Shown: positions 1-8,485 of the stretch, piece after piece
Position numbering within the stretch: the first letter of the stretch is position 1
Layout: each line of letters opens with the position of its first letter
Source: Mycobacterium sp. MBM
GTDB lineage: Bacteria > Actinomycetota > Actinomycetes > Mycobacteriales > Mycobacteriaceae
DNA: 56,768 nucleotides
NCBI GenBank assembly: GCA_021648845.1
Contig: JAKJHY010000033.1
Location: 1-56,768, forward strand
Direction: 5' to 3'
Notes under the pieces: model-generated
What the model was told of the DNA's origin: nothing
The model's input: the letters and a program-made list of their open reading frames with translations, nothing else
Database searches by the model: none
Position numbers and translations under genes: made by a program

Positions 1-30
1 ACCCCGCCGACCGGACCGCCATCTGCGATA

Positions 31-50
31 CCCATGCTGACCAGCATGGG
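31..50 (-). terminator. Hairpin downstream of the hydrolase gene
   Basis: A perfect 8-bp stem (CCCATGCT / AGCATGGG) with a 4-nt loop lies about 37 nt past the stop codon of the minus-strand hydrolase. No U-tract follows, so it is at best a mycobacterial-type terminator or an RNA 3'-end stabiliser. The rest of positions 1-86 shows nothing I can name. Confidence 0.45.
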
Positions 51-86
51 TCCATTTAAGCAGATAAGCAGTACATACATGCGATT

Positions 87-878
87 CTAAGTGGTCCCAC
101 CGACACGTGAATTGAGGAACGTCTGCAGCGCTGCCGCCACCAGATCGGGCACCGTCGCGGTGGCGAAATGTGACTGATCGGGCCAGCTGACGCGCTCGGC
201 ACGCGGCAGCGCCGCGGCCAGCAGATCCATGCCCTCGGGCAGCGGAGACCAGGTCCGGCCGCCCTGCATCAGCAGCACGGGCACATCGATGGACGCCCAT
301 CGCTCGGTAGTGGTGTCGTCGCCGGCCATCGCCTCCAGGTCGGCGAGTGCGGCCATCGCCGCCACCGGGTCATCCGGTATCGGCGGCCCGTCGGCCAGCA
401 CCTCAGCGGGCATCCGCGCCACCTCGCGCAGGAACAGTTCGAGCGCATCGGCGTAGCGCACGGTGGTGAACAGCCGCTGATAGTGCTCGATCACCGGCAA
501 CAGATGGGGTCCGGACAGCAGCAGCGGCGGCTCGAACAGCGCCAGCGACGCGATGCGCTCGCTGTCGGTGCGGGCGGCGTGCAACGCCACCGTCGCGCCG
601 TAGGAGCCACCCACCACGTGAGCGCGCCCCACGTGCTGCAGCACCGTCTGCAGGTCCGCAGCCTCGGCGGCGAAGCTGTTGGGGGCCGGCCCGACGCCGC
701 TGGGCTGATGATTGCGGCGTGCGTAGCGCACAATCTGGTGGCCCACAAGGCGATCGCCGATGGCGGCCCACGAGTCCAGCCCGCCGTTGGATCCGTGCAC
801 GAACACCACCGGCGGCCCCGCTCCGGCCACCTCGACGACGAGCACGGTGCCGTCCGGAGAAGTCAGTTCGATGCCCAC
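87..878 (-). CDS. Alpha/beta-fold hydrolase
   Basis: A 263-residue alpha/beta hydrolase, probably a cytoplasmic esterase or lactonase-like enzyme of unknown substrate. It shows the oxyanion-hole HG motif (about residues 28-29), a nucleophile elbow GGSYG with Ser92, and a C-terminal catalytic His near residue 237 (QSHF). The GTG at 878 is chosen because the upstream gene stops at 889-891, and reading further upstream runs into that gene in another frame. There is no signal peptide or membrane segment. It lies 10 nt behind the helical protein gene, so the two are probably co-transcribed. The family is certain; the substrate is unknown. Confidence 0.85.
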   Translation of the reverse strand: MGIELTSPDGTVLVVEVAGAGPPVVFVHGSNGGLDSWAAIGDRLVGHQIVRYARRNHQPSGVGPAPNSFAAEAADLQTVLQHVGRAHVVGGSYGATVALHAARTDSERIASLALFEPPLLLSGPHLLPVIEHYQRLFTTVRYADALELFLREVARMPAEVLADGPPIPDDPVAAMAALADLEAMAGDDTTTERWASIDVPVLLMQGGRTWSPLPEGMDLLAAALPRAERVSWPDQSHFATATVPDLVAAALQTFLNSRVGGTT

Positions 879-888
879 CAGGGGCAGG

Positions 889-1527
889 TTAGGCGATGGC
901 GTCCCGGAGGGACTGCCGGGCCACCGAGAGGCGAGCCTCGACGGTATCGCGCAGTTCCGCGGCGGTGGCGTTGAATTCGCTCCACTCGCGATCGATGGCG
1001 TCGCGGACATCGCCGCGGCGGCTGGCGGTGGTGGCCACCGCGAACGCACCGTCCACGGCACAGGTGGCCAGCTCGCCCTGCGCACGCACCAGCGCGCCGG
1101 CCACCTCGGCGGCCCCGGCGATCACGGCATTGGGCAGGGTCGCCTGCCGGCCGACGTATTCGCCGACGGCCGTGCGGATCCGGCTTCCCGCGGCGGCCAC
1201 GGAGTCGGCCACTGCATCGCCGGTCTGACCCAGCGCGGCCGGCAGGGTGGCACCGCCGCGCAATGCGGCGATCACCAGGGCCGGGGACTCCACCACCGCG
1301 ACCCCGGCATCGGTGGTGGCGCCGAGCAGCTGCTCACTCAGCCCGGCTCCGGCGTCGAGTTGGCGCTCCATGGCCTCGCGCACGGCGAGGGCTCGGCGCC
1401 GGATGTCGGCTTCCACCTCGGCGGCCTCGTGGACGGCGGGCACGATCTCGGCGTCGATGAAGCTCTCGGGGGCCGGTCGAGCCGCGGTGGTGTTCGCTGA
1501 ATCTTCGGGGGTGACGGTATCGGTCAT
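889..1527 (-). CDS. Conserved helical protein of unknown function
   Basis: A 212-residue soluble protein rich in Ala, Glu and Arg and predicted to be almost entirely helical. It has no signal peptide and no obvious catalytic motif. The ATG at 1527 is chosen because the upstream in-frame sequence is low-quality shadow sequence. A 70-nt gap separates it from the galactan permease gene upstream on the same strand, and the hydrolase follows 10 nt later. I do not recognise a named family. The many short helices suggest a coiled or bundle-type scaffold, but that is inference. Confidence 0.7.
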   Translation of the reverse strand: MTDTVTPEDSANTTAARPAPESFIDAEIVPAVHEAAEVEADIRRRALAVREAMERQLDAGAGLSEQLLGATTDAGVAVVESPALVIAALRGGATLPAALGQTGDAVADSVAAAGSRIRTAVGEYVGRQATLPNAVIAGAAEVAGALVRAQGELATCAVDGAFAVATTASRRGDVRDAIDREWSEFNATAAELRDTVEARLSVARQSLRDAIA

Positions 1528-1597
1528 GACATGCCATTGAACGCGCCGGATCCGAATCGTCGGTGTCAGCGGGGTGACCACCGGATGACACCGGTGG

Positions 1598-2428
1598 CTA
1601 TACCCAGTACGCCACGCGCCCCCGGTACTGACGCATGGCGAAGGCTGCGCATGTCCAGCCGATCGCGGTGCACACCAGCACGACAATCCAGTGCCGCAGT
1701 TCCTGGTCCGCGCCCAGCAACGGTGCCCGGACGATGTCGACATAGTGCAGCAGCGGGTTGAACTCGATGATCTTGGCCCAGCCGCCGGCGCCCTGGTCGC
1801 GCAGTGTCTGGTCGTTCCAGATGATCGGGGTCATATAGAACAGCAGCTGGACCAGGCTGAACAGCAGCGGGCTGATATCGCGGTACCGGGTGGCCAGGAT
1901 GCCGAAAACCAATGCCACCCAGACACAGTTGAGCACGATCAACAACAGCGCCGGGATGAACGTCAGATCCGTCCACTTCCACGGCTGCGGGAAGATGATC
2001 GCGATCACCACGAAGATGATGATGTTGTGCGCGAACAGCAGGACCTGCCGCCAGACCAGCCGGTACACGTGCACGCTCAACGGGGTGGGCAGCTGTTTGA
2101 TCAGGCCCTCGTTGGCGACGAACACATCGGCGCCTTCGATGATGGCGGCGTTGATCAGGTTCCAGATGATCAGTCCGAGGGTGACATAGGGCAGGTGTTC
2201 GGAGAGCTCGAGCTTGAACAGCTTCGAGTACAGCCCGCCCAGCGCCACGGCCATGGTGCCGGTGGCGATGGTGATCCAGATGGGGCCGAGCACCGAGCGG
2301 CGGTAGCGCTGCTTGATGTCCTGCCAGCCCAGATGCAGCCACAGTTCCCGCTTCCCGAACCCGGCCGTCAGGTCGCCCCAGGCGCGGGCGAACGTCTTGG
2401 AATCGGCCGCCGCGTCGACGAACGTCAT
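1598..2428 (-). CDS. wzm: Galactan ABC transporter permease (Wzm/RfbD-like)
   Basis: A 276-residue ABC-2 type permease, homologue of M. tuberculosis Rv3783 (RfbD). With the ATPase encoded upstream it is thought to flip the lipid-linked galactan precursor of arabinogalactan across the plasma membrane. The N-terminal amphipathic region (WLHLGWQDIKQRYRRS) is typical of O-antigen and teichoic-acid exporters, and about six hydrophobic segments follow. The start ATG at 2428 overlaps the glfT1 stop by 4 nt (ATGA), which indicates translational coupling. Gene order (bpa, ATPase, glfT1, permease) matches the mycobacterial core locus. Confidence 0.9.
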   Translation of the reverse strand: MTFVDAAADSKTFARAWGDLTAGFGKRELWLHLGWQDIKQRYRRSVLGPIWITIATGTMAVALGGLYSKLFKLELSEHLPYVTLGLIIWNLINAAIIEGADVFVANEGLIKQLPTPLSVHVYRLVWRQVLLFAHNIIIFVVIAIIFPQPWKWTDLTFIPALLLIVLNCVWVALVFGILATRYRDISPLLFSLVQLLFYMTPIIWNDQTLRDQGAGGWAKIIEFNPLLHYVDIVRAPLLGADQELRHWIVVLVCTAIGWTCAAFAMRQYRGRVAYWV

Positions 2429-3339
2429 GGGGTGCTGCTCCTCTGAAACCTCTCGAACTTCTCCTGCCGGCCCAGTCTGCGTAGCCGCAGCCACTCCCGC
2501 AGGCCGGCCGGGTCGCGGCGGGTCACCAGGAAGAACCAGCCGAAGCGCACCCATTCCTGGGGGACCAGCCGTCGCAGCCCGCGCTGCGCCTGCAGGTATC
2601 CGCGGTTGCGGTAGGTATAGAAACGTTTCGCGGCGTTGTCCGGGTACTGGGTGTGCATGCGTCCGCCGAGAATCGGCTTGAACTCGTCGGCGCCGTGCGG
2701 GTGCAGGTATGCCGCGTTTAGGCAGGTGCCGAACGGCAGCCCGGACTGCACCAGCCGGCGGTGCACATCGGTTTCGTCACCGCGGATGAACAACCGCAGA
2801 TCCGGCACGCCGACCGATTCCAGTGCAGCCGCGGCGAACAGCGCGCCGTTGAACAGCGAGGCGATGCCGGGCAGCAGGTCGTCGGAAGCATCGACCTTCA
2901 ATTCCGAGACGTGCCGGCGCCAGGCGAGCCCGCGCCGCAGCGGGAACGCCAGCCGTTGCGGGTCATCCAGGTCGCAGACCATCGGGGACACTGCGGCCAG
3001 CGAATGCTTTGCCGCACAGGCCAATAGGGTCGCCAGGACGTTCGCGTCGGCGGGCCGGCCGTCATCATCGGCCAACCACACCCAGTCCGCGCCCAGGGAC
3101 AGTGCGTGCAACATACCCAATGCGAAACCGCCTGCGCCGCCCAGGTTTCGGCGTGACCCGAGATAGGTCGACGAGACCGGCTGGGATGCCACCAGCTCGT
3201 GCACGCGCGGATCGTCGTCGTTGTCGACGACGATCACGTGCTCGGGTGGCCGGGTCTGCGTGCACACCGCCGCCAGCGACACCGCGAGTTCCTCGACCCG
3301 GCGATGGGTGACGATCACCGCGATCACCGTCTCAGACAT
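2425..3339 (-). CDS. glfT1: Galactofuranosyltransferase GlfT1
   Basis: A 304-residue GT2-family glycosyltransferase, homologue of Rv3782. It adds the first galactofuranose residues to the decaprenyl-diphosphoryl-GlcNAc-Rha linker of arabinogalactan, using UDP-Galf at the inner face of the membrane. Visible marks are the N-terminal nucleotide-binding strand (AVIVTHRR), the metal-binding DDD at residues 91-93 in WLADDDG, and the FIRGDE segment. The ATG at 3339 gives the same 304-residue length as the M. tuberculosis protein. Two upstream ATGs would lengthen the overlap with the ATPase gene. It overlaps the ATPase stop by 8 nt. Confidence 0.93.
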   Translation of the reverse strand: MSETVIAVIVTHRRVEELAVSLAAVCTQTRPPEHVIVVDNDDDPRVHELVASQPVSSTYLGSRRNLGGAGGFALGMLHALSLGADWVWLADDDGRPADANVLATLLACAAKHSLAAVSPMVCDLDDPQRLAFPLRRGLAWRRHVSELKVDASDDLLPGIASLFNGALFAAAALESVGVPDLRLFIRGDETDVHRRLVQSGLPFGTCLNAAYLHPHGADEFKPILGGRMHTQYPDNAAKRFYTYRNRGYLQAQRGLRRLVPQEWVRFGWFFLVTRRDPAGLREWLRLRRLGRQEKFERFQRSSTP

Positions 3340-4141
3340 TGCGGTCATCGCGCGCATTTTCGGCCAGCACCTCGCGCACGTGACGGGCCGCGTCCGGGCC
3401 CTCGTAGGCGCCCACCACTTCTTCGATACCGCCGGTCATCTTGATGGTGCCGTGGTCGACCCACATCGCGGTCTTACACAACTGGGCCAGGAACTCGTTG
3501 GAATGGCTGGCGAACACCAGGATTCCGGACCTGGCGACCAGGCTCTGCAGGCGGGTGCGGGCCTTCTTCATGAACTCCGCGTCGACGGCGCCGATACCCT
3601 CGTCGAGCAACAGGATCTCGGGGTCGATGCTGGTGACCACACCCATGGCCAGCCGCACCCGCATCCCGGTGGAGTAGGTGCGCAGCGGCATGGACAGGTA
3701 GTCGCCCAGTTCGGTGAAGTCGGCGATCTCGTCGACCTTGGCCAGCATCTGCTTGCGGGTCTGGCCGAGGAACAGCCCGCGGATGATGATGTTCTCGAAC
3801 CCGGAGATCTCCGGGTCCATGCCCACACCGAGATCGAACACCGGTGCCACCCGGCCGCGGACGGTGGCCGACCCGCGGGTGGGCTCGTAGATACCCGAGA
3901 GCAGCCGCAGCAGGGTCGATTTGCCCGCGCCGTTGTGCCCGACGAGGCCGACCCGGTCGCCCATCTGCAACGACATGGTGATATCGCGCAGCGCCTCGAT
4001 GACCACGACATTGGACTCGTTGCGGCCGATGGCGCCGCCGGCCTTACCGAGGAACGCCTTCTTCAACGACCGTGACTTGGCGTCGAAGATGGGGAACTCC
4101 ACCCACGCGTTCTCGGTGGAGATGAACGGACTGTTCGACAC
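3332..4141 (-). CDS. wzt: Galactan ABC transporter ATPase (Wzt/RfbE-like)
   Basis: A 269-residue ABC ATPase, homologue of Rv3781 (RfbE), that powers the Wzm-like permease. Walker A GHNGAGKST is at 68-76, the signature STGMR at 157-161, Walker B ILLLDE at 176-181 and the switch His at about 213. As in other mycobacteria there is no C-terminal carbohydrate-binding domain of the kind seen in some O-antigen Wzt proteins. The gene starts 6 nt after the bpa stop and overlaps glfT1, so all four genes form one operon. Confidence 0.93.
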   Translation of the reverse strand: MSNSPFISTENAWVEFPIFDAKSRSLKKAFLGKAGGAIGRNESNVVVIEALRDITMSLQMGDRVGLVGHNGAGKSTLLRLLSGIYEPTRGSATVRGRVAPVFDLGVGMDPEISGFENIIIRGLFLGQTRKQMLAKVDEIADFTELGDYLSMPLRTYSTGMRVRLAMGVVTSIDPEILLLDEGIGAVDAEFMKKARTRLQSLVARSGILVFASHSNEFLAQLCKTAMWVDHGTIKMTGGIEEVVGAYEGPDAARHVREVLAENARDDRNV

Positions 4142-4147
4142 GGGCGG

Positions 4148-4651
4148 CTACAGGTACTGCCCGGTACCGGGGTGCCCGGGTCCGCGCTGTCCCTGGGGAA
4201 CCATCCCGGGGGGCAGTTGACGCATCTGTTCCAGCTGGGCGCGGGCGGCCATCTGCTGGGCGAACAACGCGGTCTGGATGCCGTGGAACAGGCCCTCCAG
4301 CCAGCCGACCAGCTGGGCCTGTGCGATGCGCAGTTCGGCGTCGCTGGGCACGGCGCCATCGCCGAACGGCAGGGTCAGGCGCTCCAGCTCCTCACGCAGT
4401 TCAGGGGCCAGGCCCTCCTCGAGCTCGCGGATGCTGCTGCGGTGGATGGTGGCCAGCTTGCTGCGGCTCGCCTCGTCCAGCGGTGCCGCCCGTACCTCTT
4501 CGAGCAGCTGTTTGATCATCGTGCCGATCCGCATGACCTTGGCCGGCTGCTCGATCAGATCGGTCAACGCCTTGTCGTCGTCCGCATCGGACGGGGCGGC
4601 GTCGCCAGTGAGGATCTCGACGTTGTCGTCATCGTCAGGGTGGGTCGTCAT
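4148..4651 (-). CDS. bpa: Bacterial proteasome activator Bpa (PafE)
   Basis: A 167-residue homologue of Rv3780. The last four residues are GQYL, the motif by which Bpa/PafE docks into the 20S proteasome alpha-ring and opens its gate independently of ATP. The N-terminus is acidic and disordered (DDDDNVE), the middle is helical (about residues 30-135, with ELEEGLAPELREELERL), and a Gly/Pro/Gln-rich tail precedes GQYL. The reading frame stays open upstream of the ATG at 4651, into what looks like the C-terminal remnant of the decayed neighbour, so the start is set by family length. It is the first gene of the galactan-export operon. Confidence 0.92.
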   Translation of the reverse strand: MTTHPDDDDNVEILTGDAAPSDADDDKALTDLIEQPAKVMRIGTMIKQLLEEVRAAPLDEASRSKLATIHRSSIRELEEGLAPELREELERLTLPFGDGAVPSDAELRIAQAQLVGWLEGLFHGIQTALFAQQMAARAQLEQMRQLPPGMVPQGQRGPGHPGTGQYL

Positions 4652-4654
4652 TGC

Positions 4655-5097
4655 TTTCCTGTCGTCTTGGTCATCGTCCGGTGGGTCGCCGCGCCACTCG
4701 AATGTGCGGGACTCACCGTTGTCATAGATCTTCGTCCACGACCGTGAGCGCTCTAGCGACACTAGTCCGTCGGGCATCACGAAACCGCGGACCATCGGTG
4801 TGCCGGTGATGACATGGCGGCGGCACCAGCACCGATGGCACCGCGACAGCGGGCAGGCTGAGTAAATCCGAAAGCCGCCCGTGCGCCGGTGGGCACAAGG
4901 TCTGCAGCAACCACCAGGCGGTGCCGGACAGCGCCGGCGCCGCCCAACGGCGCGGTCGCCAGCGCCATGATGTCGTTGGTCAGCGCGGGACCCATGGCAA
5001 AGGCCGGTGGCCAGGTCAGGTTCGCGGCACGGGCAACCATGGCCCCGGAGCACACCGGTAGCAACAGGGCTGTCAACACCTCGATCGACAAGCCCAC
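4655..5097 (-). pseudogene. Remnant of Rv3779-like membrane glycosyltransferase
   Basis: M. tuberculosis carries Rv3779 here, a large (about 666 residue) multi-membrane GT-C protein implicated in polyprenyl-phosphomannose synthesis. This window has only about 440 bases at that place. One frame from the ATG at 5097 gives a plausible membrane N-terminus (LTALLLPVCSGAMVARAANL, then AFAMGPALTNDIMALATAP). A different frame from about 4810 to 4655 gives a plausible soluble tail (SWTKIYDNGESRTFEWRG) that runs in frame into bpa. The two frames differ and the middle is missing, so I infer an internal deletion plus a frameshift. Homology is from memory; an assembly artefact or a lineage-specific short protein is possible. 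Confidence 0.55.
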
Positions 5098-5209
5098 TGC
5101 ATTAGTATGGCTGCCGTTGTGATCGAGGCCCCTACCGTGCGGTGCGGCCGGATCCTCAACCCAATGTGTGTTCGTCTGCGGGTTTCACGGACGTTCTAAG
5201 GTGGCTGAC

Positions 5210-6406
5210 ATGGCGTACGACGTTGCCCGGGTGCGGGGATTGCACCCGTCGCTGGGCGACGGCTGGGTGCACCTGGACGCGCAGAACGGGATGCTGCTGC
5301 CGGACTCGGTGGCGACCACGGTCTCCACCGCTTTTCGCGGCTCCAAGCCGATCGCCACGGGCCCGCATCCGTCGGCGCGGCGCAGCGCGACGGTGCTGGC
5401 CGCGGCCCGGCAGGCGATCGCCGATTTCGTCGGCGCGCGCCCCGAGGGCGTGGTGCTCGGTGCCGACCGAGCGGTGCTGCTGACCTCGCTGGCCGACGCC
5501 GCATCGGTGCGGGTCGGTCTGGGCTATGAGATCGTGCTGTCCCGGCTCGACGACGAGGCCAATATCGCGCCCTGGTTGCGGGCCGCGAACCGGTACGGCG
5601 CGAAGGTGAAATGGGCCGAGGTCGATATCGAGACCGGCGAGCTGCCCCCCTGGCAGTGGGAGGGTCTGATCACCGGGCCGACCCGACTGGTGGCGATCAC
5701 GTCGGCGTCGTCGACGCTGGGCACCGTCACGGACCTGACGCCGGTGACCAAGCTGGTGCACGAGAACAGCGGCCTGGTGATCGTCGATCACTCGGCGGCC
5801 GCCCCCTACCGGATGATCGATATCGACGATATCGACGCCGATGTGGTGGCGCTGAACGCCGTGGCGTGGGGCGGCCCGCCGATCGGCGCCCTGGTGTTCC
5901 GCGACCCCGCGGTGATCGAGCAGTTCAGCTCGGTCTCGCTGAACCCGTATGCCACCGGCCCGGCACGGCTGGAGACCGGTATCCACCAGTACGGTCTGCT
6001 CGGCGGTCTGGTGGCCAGCATCGAGTATCTCGCCAATCTGGACGAGTCGGCGACCGGCTCTCGGCGGGAGCGGCTGGCGGTGTCCATGGAATCGGCTGCG
6101 CTGTACCTGGATCGGCTCTTCAACTACCTGCTGTCATCGCTGCGGTCACTGCCGCTGGCGATGGTGCTGGGCAGCGCGAGCGAGCGCATCCCGGTGCTGA
6201 GCCTGGCTATCGAGGGTGTCCCCGCCGAGCGGGTCATCCAGCGGCTGGCCGACAACGGGATCCTGGTGGCCAGCAGTGAGCACTCCCGTGTCCTGGATGC
6301 GCTGGGCGTCAACGATATCGGGGGTGCGGTGACGATCGGCCTCTCGCACTACAGCACTGCCGCCGAGATCGACCAGCTGGTACGGGTGCTGGCCTCGCTG
6401 GGTTGA
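5210..6406 (+). CDS. Cysteine desulfurase-like fold-type-I protein without PLP lysine
   Basis: A 398-residue class V aminotransferase/cysteine-desulfurase-like protein, homologue of Rv3778c. The fold is clear: substrate/PLP region ATGPHPSARRS at about 50-59 and the PLP-ring Asp in IVDHSAAAPY at 193. Where the family has its Schiff-base lysine (usually S/A-x-H/Y-K), this protein reads NAVAWGGPPIG at 216-226, with no lysine. As I remember it, the M. tuberculosis protein also lacks it. It may be a pseudo-enzyme or use PLP differently. The ATG at 5210 (MAYDVARVRG) is preferred over the ATG at 5168. It converges with the quinone oxidoreductase, leaving only 6 nt between the stops. Confidence 0.82.
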   Translation: MAYDVARVRGLHPSLGDGWVHLDAQNGMLLPDSVATTVSTAFRGSKPIATGPHPSARRSATVLAAARQAIADFVGARPEGVVLGADRAVLLTSLADAASVRVGLGYEIVLSRLDDEANIAPWLRAANRYGAKVKWAEVDIETGELPPWQWEGLITGPTRLVAITSASSTLGTVTDLTPVTKLVHENSGLVIVDHSAAAPYRMIDIDDIDADVVALNAVAWGGPPIGALVFRDPAVIEQFSSVSLNPYATGPARLETGIHQYGLLGGLVASIEYLANLDESATGSRRERLAVSMESAALYLDRLFNYLLSSLRSLPLAMVLGSASERIPVLSLAIEGVPAERVIQRLADNGILVASSEHSRVLDALGVNDIGGAVTIGLSHYSTAAEIDQLVRVLASLG

Positions 6407-6412
6407 CGCCGG

Positions 6413-7384
6413 TCACGGCATTCGCAGCAGCACCTTGCCGGTCACCGACCCGGCGTTCAACAAGCGGTGCGCCTCGGCGGCGTCCTGGACGGGCAGTTCC
6501 GCACCGATGATCGGCCGGATCTTGCCCGCCTCGATCAGCGGCCACACGTGGGCGGTCACCTGTTCGATGATCGCGCCCTTGCCATCGGGCCCGTCGACCG
6601 GTCGCGACCGCAGCGCGGTGGCGATCACCCCGGCGCGTTTGCCGAGCAACGTGGCGATGTTCAGTTCGGCCTTGATGCCGCCCTGCATGCCGATGATCAC
6701 CAGGCGGCCGCCATCGGCCAGTGCGTCGATGTTCCGGTCGAGGTACTTGGCGCCGATGATGTCGAGGATGACATCGGCGCCGCCGGCCTCGCGGATGCGC
6801 CCGGCGAAGTCCTCATCGCGGTAGTTGATCAGGATCTCGGCACCGAGTTCGGCACATGCCGCCAGCTTTTCCGCCGAGCCCGCGGTCACCGCGACTCGGG
6901 TGCCCAGCTCGCGGGCCAGCTGGATGGCGTGGGTGCCGATTCCGCTGGCCCCGCCGTGGATCAGCAGCAGCCCGCCGCGCCGCAGCCGCGCGGTCATCAT
7001 CAGGTTCGACCACACCGTGCACGCCACCTCGGGCAGCGCGGCGGCGGCGACCAGTCCGATGCCGTCGGGGACCGGCAGCAACTGTGCGGCGGGCACCGCG
7101 ACGTACTCCGCATAGCCGCCGCCGGCCAGCAAAGCGCACACCGGCTGGCCCACGGTCCAGTCGGTGACACCGGGCCCGATCTCGGCGATGGTCCCGGAGA
7201 CTTCGAGGCCGAGGATATCGCTGGCGCCCGGCGGCGGCGGATAGCTACCTCCGGCCTGTAGCAGGTCGGCGCGATTCACTCCCGCCGCGGCCACTTTGAT
7301 CACCACTTCACCCGTGTGAGCTGCGACGTCGGGAACTTCCTGCCATGTCATACGTTCGGTTGAAAGCGCAACTATGCCCAGCAT
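6413..7384 (-). CDS. NAD(P)H:quinone oxidoreductase, zinc-free MDR family
   Basis: A 323-residue medium-chain dehydrogenase/reductase of the quinone oxidoreductase type, homologue of Rv3777. It has an N-terminal GroES-like domain (GVNRADLLQAGG at about 35-46), then a Rossmann domain with GGASGIG at 144-150. The catalytic-zinc cysteine and histidine of alcohol dehydrogenases are absent, as expected for the quinone-reductase (PIG3-like) branch. It is likely a cytoplasmic NADPH-dependent reductase of quinones or reactive enones. It is divergent from the MarR gene with a 41-nt gap, so the regulator probably controls both. Confidence 0.85.
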   Translation of the reverse strand: MLGIVALSTERMTWQEVPDVAAHTGEVVIKVAAAGVNRADLLQAGGSYPPPPGASDILGLEVSGTIAEIGPGVTDWTVGQPVCALLAGGGYAEYVAVPAAQLLPVPDGIGLVAAAALPEVACTVWSNLMMTARLRRGGLLLIHGGASGIGTHAIQLARELGTRVAVTAGSAEKLAACAELGAEILINYRDEDFAGRIREAGGADVILDIIGAKYLDRNIDALADGGRLVIIGMQGGIKAELNIATLLGKRAGVIATALRSRPVDGPDGKGAIIEQVTAHVWPLIEAGKIRPIIGAELPVQDAAEAHRLLNAGSVTGKVLLRMP

Positions 7385-7425
7385 TGGGCCTACGCTACTA
7401 CTCGTTTCAGCCTTAGGATTGCGCG

Positions 7426-7938
7426 ATGGAAGCGATCATTGGGGGGCGGACGGCGAGCACCATGCCGGGTCTGGATATCGCTGAGCAGAAATCTTGGCAA
7501 AACTTCCTGGACTCGGCGCTGCGCCTCTATGCCACATTGAATCGGTCATTGGTGGACGCCCACGGACTGGCGCTCAACGATGTGCGGTTGTTGGACATCC
7601 TGGACGGTTCCGAGAGCGGGTCGGCACGGATGGGCGACCTCGCCGAGGGGCTGATGTCGTTGCCGAGCCGGGTGACCCGACAGATCCACCGGCTGGAGAA
7701 GCTGAACTTGGTGACCAGGGTCGCCAGCCCGGATGACCGTCGTGGTGTGCTGGCCACCATCACCGATGAGGGTCGCGCCTTGCTGGCCGAGGCGATGCAG
7801 ACCTACAGCGCCGGGGTGCGCAACCACTATCTGGGCCGACTGTCCCGATCGCAGATCACCGCGACGGGTGAGAACTGCCGCCGGATCAGTGCCGGACTGC
7901 AGGCCGACGGGCGGCCCGCGAAACTCGGCCGGGTATAG
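7426..7938 (+). CDS. MarR-family transcriptional regulator
   Basis: A 170-residue winged-helix regulator. Recognition region: LAEGLMSLPSRVTRQIHRLEKLNLVTRVASPDDRR, with the family-typical wing arginines (SPDDRR). The N-terminal dimerisation helix contains WQNFLDSALRLYATLNRSL. The ATG at 7426 is used; an in-frame ATG at 7462 would remove only the disordered leader. It is divergent from the quinone oxidoreductase, and the 41-nt gap leaves room for one overlapping operator, a typical layout for a MarR repressor of a redox or xenobiotic-response gene. The ligand is unknown. Confidence 0.87.
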   Translation: MEAIIGGRTASTMPGLDIAEQKSWQNFLDSALRLYATLNRSLVDAHGLALNDVRLLDILDGSESGSARMGDLAEGLMSLPSRVTRQIHRLEKLNLVTRVASPDDRRGVLATITDEGRALLAEAMQTYSAGVRNHYLGRLSRSQITATGENCRRISAGLQADGRPAKLGRV

Positions 7939-7957
7939 ACCGCTTAGGCTTGTCCGC

Positions 7958-8047
7958 GGTGGCGTGGCAGAGCGGCCTAATGCACTCGCCTTGAAAGCGA
8001 GAGACGGCTAACACCGTCCGGGGGTTCAAATCCCTCCGCCACCGCCA
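7958..8047 (+). tRNA. tRNA-Ser (anticodon TGA)
   Basis: A 7-bp acceptor stem (GGTGGCG / CGCCACC), a D-arm, an anticodon stem CTCGC/GCGAG with loop CTTGAAA giving anticodon TGA, a long variable arm typical of tRNA-Ser, and a T-arm with GGTTCAAATCC. The 3' CCA is encoded. It begins 19 nt after the MarR stop, so it is either read through from that gene or uses a promoter inside it. Confidence 0.95.
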
Positions 8048-8254
8048 TGTGTGACGTCTGGCTGTTGCCGATCGCGGTCGACGAAATCCAGGTGCGGTGC
8101 GCCCCGCCGCGGGTGTGGGCTGGGCCATATTGACGCAGTCGTAGCCGGCGTGGCAATGTGCCAGGAAACGATCTTGATGTGTGCTCGGCAATCTGCGTCG
8201 GGCGGTGCTTCACAGAAGGTCTGCAGTTCGGGTCGATTCGGCAGGACGGTGGGG

Positions 8255-8449
8255 ATGTCCGCAGCAATGGCAGATGGATTGCTGCCGCTCATGGCAGCAA
8301 CATCGGCGGCCGCGATCCTGATCAACGCCGTGCTGTCGCATCGACGGACCGCCCGCAGACATGGCCTCGACCTCGGCGCCCTCACTCGTGGCGGCTGCGA
8401 ATGCACCCGCGGGGACTGCGCGAACTGCCCGGCACGCTGGTCACTGTGA
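8255..8449 (+). CDS. Small membrane protein with cysteine-rich tail
   Basis: A possible 64-residue protein. One hydrophobic helix (LLPLMAATSAAAILINAVL) is followed by a basic stretch (SHRRTARRHG) and a tail with three cysteines in CECTRGDCANCPARW. An AGGA sits 8 nt before the ATG at 8255. The cysteine spacing suggests metal or disulfide chemistry, but I do not recognise a family. The 207 bases between the tRNA and this ATG show no gene I would support, although the frame stays open to 8051. Confidence 0.5.
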   Translation: MSAAMADGLLPLMAATSAAAILINAVLSHRRTARRHGLDLGALTRGGCECTRGDCANCPARWSL

Positions 8450-8485
8450 ACGGGGCCGGGACGGTCGCTGGATAGGCTGTCCGGC

